Position numbers and translations under genes: made by a program
Notes under the pieces: generated by a model
What the model was told of the DNA's origin: nothing
The model's input: only the letters and a program-made list of their open reading frames with translations
Database searches by the model: none
Shown here: one piece after another, positions 1-8,456 of the stretch
Position numbering within the stretch: the stretch's first letter is position 1
Layout: each line of letters begins with the position of its first letter
Assembly: GCF_007115105.1 (NCBI RefSeq)
Contig: NZ_SULJ01000005.1
Location: 40,531-104,530, forward strand
Length of the DNA: 64,000 bases
Direction of reading: 5' to 3'
From: Clostridium sp. HBUAS56010
Lineage (GTDB): Bacteria; Bacillota; Clostridia; Lachnospirales; Lachnospiraceae

Positions 1-22
1 AATCGTAGTCATTGACAACATG

Positions 23-58
23 AAGGCAGGCCCGGAATACCGGATACCTGCCTTTTTT
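23..58 (+). terminator. Rho-independent-type hairpin at phage end
   Basis: The arms AAGGCAGG (23-30) and CCTGCCTT (47-54) pair, and an inner CCGG/CCGG stem extends the hairpin. A T run follows on the plus strand. It lies just beyond the endolysin stop and faces plus-strand transcription entering from the left, so it insulates the phage late operon from its neighbour. Confidence 0.65.
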
Positions 59-61
59 ATT

Positions 62-853
62 TTACCCATTCGCCAGCCCCGGCCATTGCAACGCGCCATC
101 CTGATCGGGCGTGAGTGTCACCGGTTTGGTTATCATCTTACCGTCTTTATCCACTGCATAGATTTTCCCAGAGTTCTCCACCAACTGCGAAGCACACATA
201 GCCCCGTCCGGTCCCAGGTAATACCAGTCACCGTTATATTTGTACCATGTGTTTGTGACCATCATGCCAGCACCGTCAAACCAGTACCAGAGATTCTTTT
301 CTTTATCCTCATGCCAGCCGTTTCTAACGCACAGCCCAGTATCTCCATTATAGAATCTCCAGCCGCCGTCCTCTTCTTTCCAGCCGGATTTCTTGTCCGG
401 TACCTCTGCTGCATCAACCCAAGTTTTTTTGAATTCATCAGGGTTTGCATATAACTTCTTGATTCCGGAAGTGGAACTTCCCCAATCCGGTAACTGAAAG
501 TGTGGCTTGTCAACTGGTGATTTCCAGTTACCTCCCCACTCTAAGCCAATACTTACACCAATTGCGCCGACACGTCCAAAGAAGTTACCAGATTCGTTAT
601 ATGCTCCCTGTCCATCGTTCCGGTAAATATCAAAGGCGGTTCCCCACTGATGATAGGAACTGTATCTACTGCCTGGAGCATTAGTTACCTTGTTTCCTGG
701 CTTTGTCCTCCCCTGAGCGTAAAGCGCATCCTGCTCCGCTACCGTCCGGAAGGTTTCTCCAATTTTAATCTTCAATCCCTGCTTGTTGCACTCCTCTACC
801 AGCTTTGCCGCCAATACCTGCAGGCGAGGGTGGCATAATGTAATATCTCTCAT
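62..853 (-). CDS. Phage endolysin, M15 L,D-peptidase with cell-wall-binding repeats
   Basis: Lysis enzyme predicted to cut the peptide stem of peptidoglycan (VanY/Ply500-like M15 family). The zinc-site signature SxHxxGxAxD is visible at residues 66-75 (H68, D75), and the third ligand is likely H118 in PHFQ. From about residue 157 the protein changes to aromatic Gly-rich repeats (GWKEEDGGWRFYN, GDWYYLGPDG) typical of choline/cell-wall-binding modules. There is no signal peptide, so release should depend on the holin encoded just upstream. It is the last gene of the late operon. Family assignment is strong; the exact bond cleaved is inferred. Confidence 0.9.
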   Translation of the reverse strand: MRDITLCHPRLQVLAAKLVEECNKQGLKIKIGETFRTVAEQDALYAQGRTKPGNKVTNAPGSRYSSYHQWGTAFDIYRNDGQGAYNESGNFFGRVGAIGVSIGLEWGGNWKSPVDKPHFQLPDWGSSTSGIKKLYANPDEFKKTWVDAAEVPDKKSGWKEEDGGWRFYNGDTGLCVRNGWHEDKEKNLWYWFDGAGMMVTNTWYKYNGDWYYLGPDGAMCASQLVENSGKIYAVDKDGKMITKPVTLTPDQDGALQWPGLANG

Positions 854-904
854 TTATTTATTCCTCCAATCAAATAAGGACCCAGGATAATCCCAGGCCC
901 GTGA

Positions 905-920
905 GTTGCGATATCGCAAC
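905..920. promoter_or_regulatory. 16-bp perfect palindrome GTTGCGATATCGCAAC, copy 1
   Basis: A perfect 16-bp palindrome in the holin-endolysin gap. The identical palindrome recurs at 31275-31290, and a variant with a 3-base spacer lies at 18783-18799. Having no loop, it suits a dimeric DNA-binding protein better than an RNA hairpin. Function unknown. Confidence 0.5.
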
Positions 921-923
921 AAA

Positions 924-1346
924 TTATTCAGTTGCTGCTTTCTTCTTCAGCACATCAATTGCCTTGGCGAGAATCCCCGGAAGTGGTATCCCCATTAACC
1001 CAGCATTTTCCACAATGGAGATTGTCTCATTAGCAATAAATCCGATAATTACCGCATCCCTTATGTAATTGGTGCCGATAACCAAGTCCAGACGGTAAGC
1101 TATTAGGACAAAGAAAAGTGACATACCCTTGCGGCACAATCCCTTAAAGCCAGCCTTTGACTCTAGGGCTCCCGTCTCCGTTTTGGTACTCTTCTTAAAT
1201 ACTCCGGCTACTGCCAGACCAGAGAAAAAATCAATTCCCATAAAGATAACTAAGGTTGCAATACCGGTATCCCAGCCCCCAAATAAAGATGCTATAAAAC
1301 TACCAGCCACTCCTGCAGCCGTACATACTGTATTTTTCATTTTCAT
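924..1346 (-). CDS. Holin, phage_holin_4 (TcdE-like) family
   Basis: About 140 residues with an N-terminal hydrophobic segment (AGVAGSFIASLFGG), a second (IATLVIFMGIDFFSGLAVAG) and more hydrophobic stretches around SLFFVLIAYRLD and AVIIGFIANETISIVENAG. The conserved central ESKAGFKGLCRKG motif is typical of the TcdE/phage_holin_4_1 family. It should form membrane lesions that let the downstream endolysin reach the wall. Start chosen at the ATG at 1346, behind GTGAGG; a GTG at 1355 and an ATG at 1340 are alternatives. It lies directly upstream of the endolysin in the usual lysis cassette. Confidence 0.88.
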   Translation of the reverse strand: MKMKNTVCTAAGVAGSFIASLFGGWDTGIATLVIFMGIDFFSGLAVAGVFKKSTKTETGALESKAGFKGLCRKGMSLFFVLIAYRLDLVIGTNYIRDAVIIGFIANETISIVENAGLMGIPLPGILAKAIDVLKKKAATE

Positions 1347-1362
1347 TTTCCTCACTCTTTCT

Positions 1363-1472
1363 TTAATTTTCTTTCAGCCGCTTCCGGGTCTTTGCCAGCC
1401 AGTAGTCCTGAACCTGCTCAATGGTTATAATGCTGCTTCTGCAACAGTCTCTTTTAAAATTAATTTGTCCAT
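1363..1472 (-). pseudogene. Small frameshifted phage ORF upstream of holin
   Basis: From the ATG at 1472 the frame gives MDKLILKETVAEAAL and then stops. One base back (-1 frame), translation continues as TIEQVQDYWLAKTRKRLKEN up to the stop at 1363. Joined, they would make a plausible 35-residue acidic/basic helix protein of the kind found between XkdX and holin genes. No slippery heptamer is obvious, so I read it as a decayed or frameshifted gene. Family not recognised with certainty. Confidence 0.35.
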
Positions 1473-1635
1473 AAAATTGACTTCTTTTTAAGATTATTGA
1501 TTATATGTATTAAAAGGAGCCTTTCAGCTCTGTATTTTAAGTTTCATATAATTAAATTAGTTATAATGTAAATATGGATTGAAAATTAATTTGTTTATGT
1601 TAATATTAAGAAATAAATTTACATAGGAGCGTACG

Positions 1636-2748
1636 ATGGAAAATACAAATTCAAAAATTGGCTTTCAAAGATTAACTTGCTTAGACGGCTTAAGGGGGAT
1701 AGTATGTTGTTGTGTTGCTTTCTTCTGGCATTATCAACATTTTTCACCAAGTAATTTCCCATTTTCTCATATAGCATATTGGCCCTACCACTACGGGTGG
1801 TTGGCCGTAGAATTTTTCTTTTTACTTTCAGGATATATCTTTTTTTATAAATATTCCAAACCTATTTCTGAAGGCACAATATCCTTTAGGAACTTTTTCA
1901 TTCTGCGATTTAGTCGATTATACCCTTTACACTTTGTCACACTAACTGTAGTAATGCTATTTCAATGGTACAGAATATTTCAAGGAAAAGATTTTTTCAT
2001 TTACTCCAATAATAATCTTTATCACTTTTTGTTAAATATTTTTTTCATACAGAACGGCTGGATTTATACTGATTGGTCATTTAATGCCCCGTCTTGGTCT
2101 GTATCAGTAGAATTATTAGCATATTTCCTATTTTACCAAATATTAAAAAATATTGGTAAAATAGGAAACAATGTTTATGCTGCTTTTATCGCTTTAATTT
2201 ATTTAGGACTTATACTTCAGATTTTTTCCTTTAATGTTCCTTTATTTAATTCTCAAGTAGGAAGAATTATATTCTGCTTTTTTACGGGTTGCTTATTATC
2301 TAAGCTTCAAGGAATGATTCTAGCCAAACAAAAACAATTACTTTTTAGTTGCATTTGCGGAGCCATACTATTATTTCACTTTTCAGCAATATTAATATTT
2401 GGTTATGAATTTGCTATTGTCAAAATGCTTGGAAATTATTCAATAGTTTACAGTGTGCTATTTTTCCCTTGCATAATATTACTGGCTTTAAATTCAAGTG
2501 TAGTTAATAAAATACTATCATTAGCTCCATTTCGTTTTTTAGGTGATATATCGTATTCCATATATTTAATTCATTACCCAATTCAATTAGCACTAGTTAC
2601 TATATTTCCTTTTTTTAATTATTCTGAGAGAAAAATATTTTTTGTTTATATAATCCTTGTTATTATATTTTCATCAATTTCATATTACTTTTTTGAAAAG
2701 AGATTGCAGACATATATTCGTTCAAAAGCTAAATTGACCAACACGTAA
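1636..2748 (+). CDS. Acyltransferase 3 family membrane protein (lysogenic-conversion cargo)
   Basis: OafA/YrhL-like O-acyltransferase, an integral membrane enzyme that transfers acetyl groups to cell-surface polysaccharide. The N-terminal LDGLRGI...FFWH motif carries the family's key His, and FFILRFSRLYPLH is the second hallmark. About ten hydrophobic helices follow. It lies on the plus strand between XkdX and the holin cassette, opposite to all late genes, in markedly AT-rich DNA, and is followed by a bidirectional hairpin. These are marks of a recently acquired moron expressed in the lysogen. I infer that it alters the host surface, possibly blocking related phages. Acceptor unknown. Confidence 0.85.
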   Translation: MENTNSKIGFQRLTCLDGLRGIVCCCVAFFWHYQHFSPSNFPFSHIAYWPYHYGWLAVEFFFLLSGYIFFYKYSKPISEGTISFRNFFILRFSRLYPLHFVTLTVVMLFQWYRIFQGKDFFIYSNNNLYHFLLNIFFIQNGWIYTDWSFNAPSWSVSVELLAYFLFYQILKNIGKIGNNVYAAFIALIYLGLILQIFSFNVPLFNSQVGRIIFCFFTGCLLSKLQGMILAKQKQLLFSCICGAILLFHFSAILIFGYEFAIVKMLGNYSIVYSVLFFPCIILLALNSSVVNKILSLAPFRFLGDISYSIYLIHYPIQLALVTIFPFFNYSERKIFFVYIILVIIFSSISYYFFEKRLQTYIRSKAKLTNT

Positions 2749-2812
2749 TTATTTTCTTTCTTTAAGTTTTATTCATCACAAACGAAATTTAATAATATTT
2801 TAGAATTCCATT

Positions 2813-2862
2813 ACAATTAAAAGCGAAAGAAATTTAAACTTGATCTTTCCGCTTTTAATTGT
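2813..2862. terminator. Bidirectional terminator between acyltransferase and late operon
   Basis: A long inverted repeat: an 18-base left arm (2813-2830, ACAATTAAAAGCGAAAGA) and right arm (2844-2862) differing by one bulged C. A-rich and T-rich flanks suit termination in both directions between two convergent genes. Confidence 0.75.
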
Positions 2863-2887
2863 TTTTATTCGCTTCTTGAATATCCCC

Positions 2888-3031
2888 CTATACCTCACTT
2901 GCATACTCTTTCCCTGTGATCTCCCTGTACTCTTCCACCGTAATCCATTTACCTACTGCATCCCCCACCCAATTTAAGGACCATAACTCTGCTGTGTAAA
3001 AACTCTTTACCTTTTCAAAATTCTTACTCAT
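2888..3031 (-). CDS. xkdX: XkdX family phage protein
   Basis: A 47-residue ORF, translated here directly: starts MSKNFEKVKSFYTAEL, with GKWITVEEYREITGKEYA near the end. This matches the small XkdX family found after tail fibre genes in PBSX-like phages (a W/Y-rich start and an ITxEEYxEITG end). GGAGG precedes the ATG, and the gene overlaps the 3' end of the preceding gene by 8 bases. Function unknown; probably tail-fibre associated. Confidence 0.75.
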   Translation of the reverse strand: MSKNFEKVKSFYTAELWSLNWVGDAVGKWITVEEYREITGKEYASEV

Positions 3032-3485
3032 GACCTACCTCCGTTTCAATTCCAGATATCATCTGTAAATAAGCTATTTGAGCATTCAGACTGGTGATCT
3101 GTTTCTGCTGCGCATTTACCTTATCTTCCAGCCTAGGAGTCCTGTACTCAACGATAACAACCTCGCCCACGATTTCTTTGTTTCTGGTTACGATATTCCC
3201 GTTTTCATCGGTTTCCCGTACTGATTCAATCCCAATTGGGAAAGAAGATTGTAAGGACATTTGACCAGTATACACTAGGTTGTCTTGTTTCCATTCTTCT
3301 ACACCGTTCGCATCGTATTTTGTAACGGTAGTATTTTCGGAGAGATTTTTATGTATATCCGTCACCTCATTTGATCCGATGATGATAGCGACTTTAGAAG
3401 TATACCCGCTTAAATCATTTAGGCTGCAACTGCCGTTTGCGATATCGTAAGTTATGTTTCCTATTTTGATGCTTTCATTTTTCAT
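3024..3485 (-). CDS. Hypothetical tail-fibre-associated protein
   Basis: 153 residues, family not recognised. The middle is rich in beta-forming residues. The C-terminal 40 residues (EDKVNAQQKQITSLNAQIAYLQ) look like a coiled coil, as in fibre chaperones or fibre-tip proteins. It sits between the tail fibre and XkdX and overlaps the latter, so it belongs to the distal tail module. XkdW-like by position only. Confidence 0.6.
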   Translation of the reverse strand: MKNESIKIGNITYDIANGSCSLNDLSGYTSKVAIIIGSNEVTDIHKNLSENTTVTKYDANGVEEWKQDNLVYTGQMSLQSSFPIGIESVRETDENGNIVTRNKEIVGEVVIVEYRTPRLEDKVNAQQKQITSLNAQIAYLQMISGIETEVGHE

Positions 3486-3498
3486 GTTGTTCCTCCGC

Positions 3499-5097
3499 TT
3501 ATGAGTTAGTTAAATAAGTGCAGTTAAAATACAATCTGCTTTCATTAAAATTACTTTTCATAGCAAAAACAATTTGCCCATTATATAACTGGCAATAATT
3601 AATATAATTATACATATGACAAGTAACTGCAACCGGACCTATAACTTCTTTTGGAAACCCATTTATTACATAGGACACTCCTGCATTTAAAAGTATTGTG
3701 GGATCTATTTTAATTTGTATTGTTACCATGGCACTACCACTGTACATGTTTCCATGCCGAACATATCCACCTTGAATTGTCCCCCAGGTACAAGATAATC
3801 CTGAGGAAATTACAGTTGAAATCTGCGTGCCGTTACCTTGAATAATATAACCGCCAGAGAGAGATTGCATATTTAATGTAGTACCCGCTGGTTGGCTTCC
3901 CTCGAGGCTTACTACACTACCGTAAGCAGCTGTTATACCTATCGTATTATTGATTGAACTAGCACTCCAATCATTTATACATACCTGACTATTATATGTT
4001 GCCATCAATGCCCAACCATAATTCGAAGCTCCACATTTTTCTACACGTGCAGAGCAGTTATCAAATTCAAATGCAGCATTACTAGGATTTGTTATAACTG
4101 CTTGACACCATCTAATTATCGCATTTGTGCAGTTGATTAGGTAAAAAGCTTTTCTTGTGGCTGCATTTGAATTAATGCCATTTAAAAAAAGTCTTGACGT
4201 GACATTGCGCCCACTAATACTATTTACATTACATACAGTATTTAATTCTGCAGGGCTAGATAAACTCGCAATAAATATTTCACCACTGCAAAATCCTACA
4301 ATTTGAACATCTTCGTCATAAGTACCATCTGAAATAAATATGCTTGCTCGAAAATCACCAAGATTTTTCGGAAGCGTATCGATTGCGTGTTGAATGGTTT
4401 TGAATGGTTTCAATGAAGAACCATCACCGGTTGTATCACTTCCAGTAGTCGCAACATACACCGTCATATCTGTTTCAAGCGGTTTTATGTTTTTCATGAA
4501 AGTAATTATTTTCCCAAAAAAAGTCTTGACCTTTTCCCCTGCCGTTGGTATCGGATATTTTGAATCAATGGTTTCCAGATTGTCTATGACGGTTTCGGAA
4601 ATATCCCCGCCAGTAGCGTCCACCCGTTCCAGCACGTCCTGTATCGTAGCAGTGCCGGAAGGATTTACCGTGATGTGAATTGTTTCTGCATCCTGTACCA
4701 CGGACTGAATGTTATAAATATAGGCCGTAGCTGCTACTCCGCTATACTGAGGCATCTCATCCGGAGTCACGGCGGTAACGATACAAAAAAGGACCTCCTG
4801 GGTCCCGTCCATTGCATATAGTCCAATATTCTGTATGTAGTAGGTTGAAGTTACTTCTTCATTGCTGAAAAGCATCCTGGTCTGGATCATGTCTCCGCTT
4901 AAAACTTTTGTTTCAGGGGAAGTCATAATCTGTTTAATCCCCTGCATATCGGTCAACGCCTTTAAATCTGTGCCGCCAGGGTACTTATAATCTGAGGTCT
5001 TCGCCTTGGTTATACTTAATTGGATCTCTCCCACAATCGCCCTGGCAATCAGGCTTTCGCCTGCAGCCGTTATAATTGCTTTGTTATACTGTCCCAT
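3499..5097 (-). CDS. Tail fibre/receptor-binding protein with beta-helix C-terminus
   Basis: Residues 1-160 match the N-terminal attachment domain of phage tail-collar fibres (MGQYNKAIITAAGESLIARA, with ITKAKTSD and YYIQNIGLYA later). From about residue 205, VYVATTGSDTTGDGSSLKPF followed by KTIQHAIDTLP is the start motif of right-handed beta-helix (pectate-lyase-like) proteins. The rest is Ser/Asn-rich repeating strands, as in trimeric receptor-binding or polysaccharide-degrading fibres. It follows the baseplate genes. No catalytic residues can be assigned by eye, so a depolymerase role is only possible. Confidence 0.82.
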   Translation of the reverse strand: MGQYNKAIITAAGESLIARAIVGEIQLSITKAKTSDYKYPGGTDLKALTDMQGIKQIMTSPETKVLSGDMIQTRMLFSNEEVTSTYYIQNIGLYAMDGTQEVLFCIVTAVTPDEMPQYSGVAATAYIYNIQSVVQDAETIHITVNPSGTATIQDVLERVDATGGDISETVIDNLETIDSKYPIPTAGEKVKTFFGKIITFMKNIKPLETDMTVYVATTGSDTTGDGSSLKPFKTIQHAIDTLPKNLGDFRASIFISDGTYDEDVQIVGFCSGEIFIASLSSPAELNTVCNVNSISGRNVTSRLFLNGINSNAATRKAFYLINCTNAIIRWCQAVITNPSNAAFEFDNCSARVEKCGASNYGWALMATYNSQVCINDWSASSINNTIGITAAYGSVVSLEGSQPAGTTLNMQSLSGGYIIQGNGTQISTVISSGLSCTWGTIQGGYVRHGNMYSGSAMVTIQIKIDPTILLNAGVSYVINGFPKEVIGPVAVTCHMYNYINYCQLYNGQIVFAMKSNFNESRLYFNCTYLTNS

Positions 5098-5106
5098 TCT
5101 GCCTCC

Positions 5107-5628
5107 TTATATTGTTGTTATCTTTGTGCTACTCATCGTCGTTCCAATATATAGACCACCTTTAATATACTTTTGTGCCTCCTGGCTTGCTATGATCCTG
5201 ATATGAGCAGGGATAATATCCCACAAAAGATCATATAGGAGATTTAAAGCACCGTACCGATCAGATGTAACCTTGATGGTCAGCAAGCAGGTCTTACTAT
5301 TAACTGAAAGAATGTAGCCATCTGATCCATAAAGTTCGGATAAACGATTTTTGAGGAATCCAATTGTAAACGGAACTACAGTATTGTATCTTTGCAGGAT
5401 CCGGCTTTTTCTGTAGTCCAGCGTTTCGCCCTGGTAAGAGATTCCGAAACGCTTTTCATAAAGCGATATCGTGTTTTCATCTGCAGTCTGAATGAAACAG
5501 TTATTCCTAACGGATCGAATGCTGTTTTCCACTGCCTCCAGTTCCACTTCTTCCGTCTCCAGAAGTTGATTAAATTCAAGGATATCTTTAAACCACTCAG
5601 GAAGCATCATTTTTAAGTCAACCGCCAT
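5107..5628 (-). CDS. xkdU: Baseplate/tail protein, XkdU (YmfQ, DUF2313) family
   Basis: 173 residues with the family pattern: MMLPEWFKDILEFNQLLETEEVE at the start, RKSRILQRYN in the middle, and the C-terminal LLWDIIPAHI segment. Equivalent to P2 gpI, which joins the baseplate wedge to the fibre. It overlaps the start of the baseplate J gene product's end by 11 bases, following the PBSX order xkdT-xkdU. Confidence 0.85.
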   Translation of the reverse strand: MAVDLKMMLPEWFKDILEFNQLLETEEVELEAVENSIRSVRNNCFIQTADENTISLYEKRFGISYQGETLDYRKSRILQRYNTVVPFTIGFLKNRLSELYGSDGYILSVNSKTCLLTIKVTSDRYGALNLLYDLLWDIIPAHIRIIASQEAQKYIKGGLYIGTTMSSTKITTI

Positions 5629-6766
5629 TTATAATCACCGTCCCCATAATTGGTACTTGCTGCACGGCAGAAGTCTCTACGCATACCACATCCGATGCAG
5701 ATCCGTTAAGGGTTACATCTGTAACGTTGACGATCTCCGGAATCGTAAGAATCGCATAAATAATCCTGGATACATATACGGTTACTGAGTATTCAATTTT
5801 TTGGCTTTTGAGCATTGCTCCCCAGGACTGGCGAACGGATTCCAGATACTCTTCTATCTTTTCTTCGATCTGGCTTTTATAAGCCGTTTCCCCGTTTTGT
5901 ATTCCGGAGATAAATTGAACAGTAAGCGAAATATCAAGTTGCAACTCTTCACCGGTCCCTATTGTGACCGCAGCTCCGATCGGGGCCAGACCGTACCCAT
6001 TGGGTGAAGGTTCTGCCTCATCGTCTTCCGGGGGGCAGATCGTATTTTGTACCTCTTCAATTAGTGTGCTTCCTGCAGGCTTATAATTCCCATCAAGGAT
6101 ACTGCATAGCACAGTCCCCCCACCCTGCCAAGCAGGATAAATCTGTACGGCTCCCACACCATTGATGGCAAGAATCGCATTCCGGTAAGATGCAATATTA
6201 CCACCGAAGGTGGGAACATCAAACGTAGCAAAGTACCGTTCTCGCAGGGAAGCGTCCGTTTCTTCTTCCGTTCCTCCGGAAAGGAGCTCCGTAAGCTGCG
6301 CAGATATAAGCCCGGTCACATAGTCAACGGCAACCAACTGCCCGGAATAATTATTTCCAATCTCTCCCACAGTTTCGCATTCCATTTTATATTCATACCC
6401 GGCTTCCGTCTGCTCCTTGAATTCAATTACTTTATAGGTCAGATATCCACTACCGGTAAGCGCCGAAAACCGGGAACCAATAGGAACCTGGATATTAAAG
6501 ATACCTTTTTTTACTGCCTTGGTCGCTGTTTTTCTTTCCAGACCACGCTCGGCCACTAACATATCAAGCCAAGCTCCTCCGGCTGTTTCAGCATAAGCAT
6601 TCTTTTGTACAGAATCCAGGTCCAGATACAAACCTTCCAGGTACCAGCTTTCAGGACCAAGCGCAGTCTGGACCATGGCCCCCTCTCTTTTATCTATTGT
6701 ATCTGGTACCCGGTTTAACTGAGCCGCCAGTATATTTGCATATGTCTTATTACTAAAATCAATCAA
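5618..6766 (-). CDS. xkdT: Baseplate J/gp47-like protein (XkdT)
   Basis: 382 residues of the baseplate_J family. Visible hallmarks are the N-terminal REGAMVQTALGPESWYLEG, AGGAWLDMLVAERGLER, and ASLRERYFATFDVPTFGGN followed by IASYRNAILAINGVGAVQIYP. It forms the baseplate wedge of a contractile tail. It overlaps both neighbours by a few bases, which indicates translational coupling in the xkdS-T-U cluster. Confidence 0.93.
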   Translation of the reverse strand: MIDFSNKTYANILAAQLNRVPDTIDKREGAMVQTALGPESWYLEGLYLDLDSVQKNAYAETAGGAWLDMLVAERGLERKTATKAVKKGIFNIQVPIGSRFSALTGSGYLTYKVIEFKEQTEAGYEYKMECETVGEIGNNYSGQLVAVDYVTGLISAQLTELLSGGTEEETDASLRERYFATFDVPTFGGNIASYRNAILAINGVGAVQIYPAWQGGGTVLCSILDGNYKPAGSTLIEEVQNTICPPEDDEAEPSPNGYGLAPIGAAVTIGTGEELQLDISLTVQFISGIQNGETAYKSQIEEKIEEYLESVRQSWGAMLKSQKIEYSVTVYVSRIIYAILTIPEIVNVTDVTLNGSASDVVCVETSAVQQVPIMGTVIINGG

Positions 6767-7167
6767 ATTTCCACCTCCCCCGGCACAGTGCCGTATACGG
6801 TCTTAATTTCAAAAGTACATTTCAGCATCCCCAGCATAGTGGTATCAAATACAAAGTTGCCTACCGATAGGAACCGCTTATCAACAGAAAAAGCCTCTTG
6901 AATACGCCTTTTCAACATACTTGCCACGTATTCCGGAGGCTTTCCAATTAATTTTTTTAATTCTCTGCCAAAATTGGAAGTATAAATTTGATTCTGATAT
7001 CTCTCAGTATCCAGTATGATTTCCACAGCCTGTTTCATTGCCTCCAGACCGCCACCCACTTTTTTAATAGTGCCGGTGCTTTTATCCACCAGATAGGTTT
7101 CCGTAGGATACTCCTTACTCTCATTTTCATAAATAGCCGCTCCTGCTGAATCTGGCAATGTTGCCAT
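6763..7167 (-). CDS. xkdS: Baseplate protein XkdS (DUF2634, gp25-like)
   Basis: 134 residues. The TERYQNQIYTSNFGRELKKL motif, then LKRRIQEAF and the FEIKTVYG end, are characteristic of DUF2634. It is a gp25-like wedge component at the sheath-baseplate junction. Its stop overlaps the XkdT start (ATGA-type overlap). Confidence 0.9.
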   Translation of the reverse strand: MATLPDSAGAAIYENESKEYPTETYLVDKSTGTIKKVGGGLEAMKQAVEIILDTERYQNQIYTSNFGRELKKLIGKPPEYVASMLKRRIQEAFSVDKRFLSVGNFVFDTTMLGMLKCTFEIKTVYGTVPGEVEI

Positions 7168-7175
7168 CGTATCAC

Positions 7176-7469
7176 CTACACTTTCGATATTGCGATATAA
7201 TTCTGACCAGCGTTGGATTTCAACACCAGCACTTTATCCCCCGGCTTTATGCCTGGATTAATAATAACCAATTCCCCTTGTACTGTTACGGCACGGTACC
7301 GTAAAGCATCTGTTAAAGCTGCCACAGGCTCCGTTACCACCAACTGAGTAGCTTGTATCCTTAAAGTGAGAGGAGAAACCGACTCTACGGTTGCATAACC
7401 AGTATCCAGTAGGTCCATGGCTTTTACGGTATCGTTAATAATAGACTTAAGTCTTTCAATCAGTTCCAT
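7176..7469 (-). CDS. xkdR: XkdR family protein (DUF2577)
   Basis: 97 residues with a beta-rich OB-like core: VSPLTLRIQATQ, then ELVIINPGIKPGDKVLVLK. This matches DUF2577 proteins placed between xkdQ and xkdS in PBSX-type phages. Probably a baseplate hub or spike-associated subunit; role known only from gene order. Confidence 0.85.
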   Translation of the reverse strand: MELIERLKSIINDTVKAMDLLDTGYATVESVSPLTLRIQATQLVVTEPVAALTDALRYRAVTVQGELVIINPGIKPGDKVLVLKSNAGQNYIAISKV

Positions 7470-7478
7470 TTCTCCTCC

Positions 7479-8456
7479 TTAACTATTTATGATTTTTGCC
7501 TCCACGCTCATTGTGTGATCCCCATCTGAGAAGGTATGTTTTACCTGATCCAGAAGCAAATAGTATCCGTTTGAGAGTTCTGGAACATCCTTGATTTTAA
7601 ACATTGCCATAGCACCAGCCTTAAGTCCTGGCACGCCTCCAACACCATTAACCGATATGGTTTTAAGCACCCGGTCATAGTAAGCCATCATGATGTTTCC
7701 TTGTTGGTTTATTTGTGCTTCATTTAGGTTTTCGTCTACCTTTTCATACTTCTGCAGGAGGCCCCACTTTTTTATAGTAGAAGTATCATTGAATATATAA
7801 GTATCCCCCTGGCCCGTTTCCTTGTTTGGCCGAACAAGTTTCACTTGATTATAGGTGTCCGAGTCTATATCCGACTTGTAAGAATAATCCGTTATAATGC
7901 TGCCGTTTCCAATGAGAATATCGGACATCATATTTTTAGATTCTCGCAGGCTCAGTTTTCCAAAATCATCATAGAATACAAAGGTTTTTCCGGTATTATA
8001 CTGGGTCACTTGCAGACCGTATTCTATAATGTCCAAGCATTCCGTGTTTTCCTTTGTAAGAGTCGGTATAATATAACCGGTATCTTCCAGGTTTCCTGTC
8101 TGTAGCTGCATATCGGTGGCAATCTGTTGAATTATCTCACCCAGCCGCTTCCCTACAAAACTATAGCTCGCCTTTGCCTTTAAATATCGGAGCTGATCGT
8201 AAGCAGTTACTGAAACAGCACCCCACCGATCCTGCTCAATAACAAAAACAAATCCCAGAAAGATTTCTTTTCCTTCAACATAGAATTGAACCTTGGCGCC
8301 TTCTGTAAGATTGATGGGCTTTTCTTGCAAATAGGTAAATGTCAGCTTTCCTGCGCTGCCGTTCCTGTTTGTAGTGTAAGTGACTTTTTGGGTAACTGGA
8401 GCATAATCATACATCGTATTAGCTTCAGCGTTGAATATCAAAAGTTTATAACTCAT
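7479..8456 (-). CDS. xkdQ: XkdQ/YqbQ-like baseplate hub protein
   Basis: 325 residues similar to the late-control D (gpD/VgrG-gp27-like) hub family: a beta-barrel start (KVTYTTNRNGSAGKLTFTY), ISVTAYDQLRYLKAK-like text (here VSVTAYDQLRYLKAK), and GQGDTYIFNDTSTIKKWGLL. It overlaps the xkdP stop by 4 bases. It should form the hub through which the tape measure and DNA pass. Confidence 0.88.
   Translation of the reverse strand: MSYKLLIFNAEANTMYDYAPVTQKVTYTTNRNGSAGKLTFTYLQEKPINLTEGAKVQFYVEGKEIFLGFVFVIEQDRWGAVSVTAYDQLRYLKAKASYSFVGKRLGEIIQQIATDMQLQTGNLEDTGYIIPTLTKENTECLDIIEYGLQVTQYNTGKTFVFYDDFGKLSLRESKNMMSDILIGNGSIITDYSYKSDIDSDTYNQVKLVRPNKETGQGDTYIFNDTSTIKKWGLLQKYEKVDENLNEAQINQQGNIMMAYYDRVLKTISVNGVGGVPGLKAGAMAMFKIKDVPELSNGYYLLLDQVKHTFSDGDHTMSVEAKIINS

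Noticed and set aside
3437..3455. TTTGCGATATCGTAA similar to the repeated palindrome
   Set aside because: Only the GCGATATCG core matches and it lies in a coding region; the arms are not symmetric, so chance is more likely.
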